Shown here: one piece after another, positions 33,184 to 34,293 of the stretch | Position numbering within the stretch: position 1 is the stretch's first letter | How the letters are laid out: each line of letters opens with the position of its first letter | Assembly: GCA_003344405.1 (NCBI GenBank) | Contig: NOWV01000371.1 | Span: forward strand, 1 to 34,293 | Origin: Trichoplax sp. H2 | Lineage: Eukaryota; Placozoa; Uniplacotomia; Trichoplacea | Length of the DNA stretch: 34,293 nt | Direction: 5' to 3' | Position numbers and translations under genes: made by a program | Notes under the pieces: generated by a model | Seen by the model: the letters and a program-made list of their open reading frames with translations, nothing else | Told to the model about the DNA's origin: nothing | Databases searched by the model: none

Positions 33184-34293
33184 ATGGCTACTAGATATAG
33201 CGAATTAAAAATTTTTCAGAAAATTCAACTCCTATATGAAGAAGGCGAGAAGAAGTATATAGCGCAGGATGACCTAAATGCAATCTCAAATTACGAGCAA
33301 GCTCTAGATCAAATTCAGTCGTTGCCAAAAAAGGATACTGATCTAGAACTCCAGTATAAGATTAATCTTCGGATTACTGATATTTATATTCGGCATGGCG
33401 AATGGAGTCAAGCTACTAAATTTAGGCAACATGCTCTATATATGGCTAATAGAATGAAAAATCAGGTCTACATTGCCGATTGCATAGACAGGCAAGGAGA
33501 CATTAAAAGAATGACTGGCGACGAAAGTGGAGCCTTATCTGATTTTCGGATATCACTGGATATGAAGTTAAAATCACTTGATGGCGACAATTTAAGCATT
33601 GGTGATACCTATCATAAAATAGGACGTGCCTACTTTAGTCAAAAAGAATATAATAAGGCACTTTTAATGTATCAAAAAGCACTTGATATTCGAATCAGAA
33701 AGCTTGGTGATGATGATCTAATTGTAGCTCAATCCTATCATAATATAGGACTTGCCTATAGCAACCTAGGCATGCTTGACGATGCTATCAATATGAATAA
33801 AAAATCACTTGAAATAAATCTTGCCAAGCTTGATAATGATCATTATCACGTTACTACTTCTTACGATTTCATGGGAAATTTATATAAGAAGAAAGGGGCG
33901 TATAAAGAAGCTCTTGCAGTGTTTAGAAAAAGTCTTGAAATTAGATTGCAACGGCTTGGTAGTAATGATGTTAGTGTTGCATCATCGTATCGAAATATAG
34001 GGCTTCTGCATCGTAGCGCTAAGCAAAATAATCAGGCTATACGGATGCTTGAAAAAGCAATCGAAATTTTAACTTTTAATTATGGAGAAAATCACCGAAA
34101 CATTGCCAATATCTATAATGAAGTAGCTACATGCTATAGTCATTTGCATCAGAAAGATGTAGCCGCGAATATAAGACGAAAGGCTGATAGCATTCGTAAA
34201 ATTTTAAGTCATTCGCCACAGAAGAACAGTCACCGAGTATTTCAACCACTTAGCCATGTTTCCCGACAATCAGAAGGTAAATTTCTATGCATG
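33184..34293 (+). CDS. TPR protein, runs off the window
   Basis: Open from ATG at 33184 to the window end (370 codons, no stop), so the gene is partial at its 3' side. Residues 1-95 are helical with one TPR-like hairpin (YIAQDDLNAISNYEQAL). The motif CIDRQGDIKRM is at 100-110, the same position as in the gene at 1297-2439. Five TPRs of 42 residues follow (KEYNKALLMYQKALDIRIRKLG, MLDDAINMNKKSLEI, AYKEALAVFRKSLEIRLQRLG) to about residue 325, then a basic polar segment. Repeats are diverged, so it is an old copy. A donor-like gaaggtaaattt at 34274 could end an exon. No catalytic domain is seen in the visible part; a C-terminal effector domain beyond the window cannot be excluded. Confidence 0.9.
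   Translation, partial: MATRYSELKIFQKIQLLYEEGEKKYIAQDDLNAISNYEQALDQIQSLPKKDTDLELQYKINLRITDIYIRHGEWSQATKFRQHALYMANRMKNQVYIADCIDRQGDIKRMTGDESGALSDFRISLDMKLKSLDGDNLSIGDTYHKIGRAYFSQKEYNKALLMYQKALDIRIRKLGDDDLIVAQSYHNIGLAYSNLGMLDDAINMNKKSLEINLAKLDNDHYHVTTSYDFMGNLYKKKGAYKEALAVFRKSLEIRLQRLGSNDVSVASSYRNIGLLHRSAKQNNQAIRMLEKAIEILTFNYGENHRNIANIYNEVATCYSHLHQKDVAANIRRKADSIRKILSHSPQKNSHRVFQPLSHVSRQSEGKFLCM

Overview
The window is AT-rich eukaryotic nuclear DNA. Coding blocks are interrupted by short GT-AG introns with polypyrimidine acceptors, and there are TATA boxes and AATAAA signals but no bacterial operon structure. The gene content fits an early-branching animal with compact introns: a TTC27 orthologue, an LRRC58/LRRC28-type leucine-rich repeat protein, MLF-like proteins and several single-exon TPR genes of kinesin-light-chain type. 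A placozoan is my best guess; this is inference, not proof.

Layout. 632-2439 (-): a TPR gene built from near-identical 126-bp units, with one frameshift and a Glu/Lys/Gln-rich tail. 2440-6370: no gene seen. 6371-7278 (-): a multi-pass membrane protein gene of uncertain structure. 7396-8404: a two-copy tandem duplication. 8940-10043 (+): a second, intact TPR gene. 10044-13031: no convincing gene; one diverged direct-repeat pair and one compositionally odd island. 13032-14258 (-) and 15191-16326 (+): two head-to-head paralogues with the same intron position and a C-terminal region resembling myeloid leukemia factor (MLF). They share a ~930-bp intergenic region with a TATA box and a heat-shock-element-like site on each side. 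16310-19170: a repeat domain (a ~578-bp unit in two copies, then about nine 136-bp monomers), which appears to have overwritten the 3' end of the second MLF-like gene.

19294-19631 (+) holds the last exons of an unidentified gene cut off from any 5' part by the satellite. 19705-25290 (+) is a complete TTC27 gene; my 28-exon model stays in frame throughout and gives about 860 residues. 26980-29426 (+) is a ten-exon LRR gene (about 377 aa) with a GC-AG intron and a C-terminal cysteine module. 30190-31680 (+) is a decayed TPR pseudogene with about twelve recognisable repeats. 33184-34293 (+) is a third TPR gene that runs off the window.

The three TPR genes share a motif just before the TPR array (C-[FI]-[DE]-x-[QR]-G-D-x-K-R-[LM]) as well as the repeats, so with the pseudogene they look like a local lineage-specific family expansion. 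TTC27 and the LRR gene are ordinary conserved genes. The most unusual parts are the MLF-like pair with its stress-type bidirectional promoter, and the satellite that has remodelled the genes beside it.
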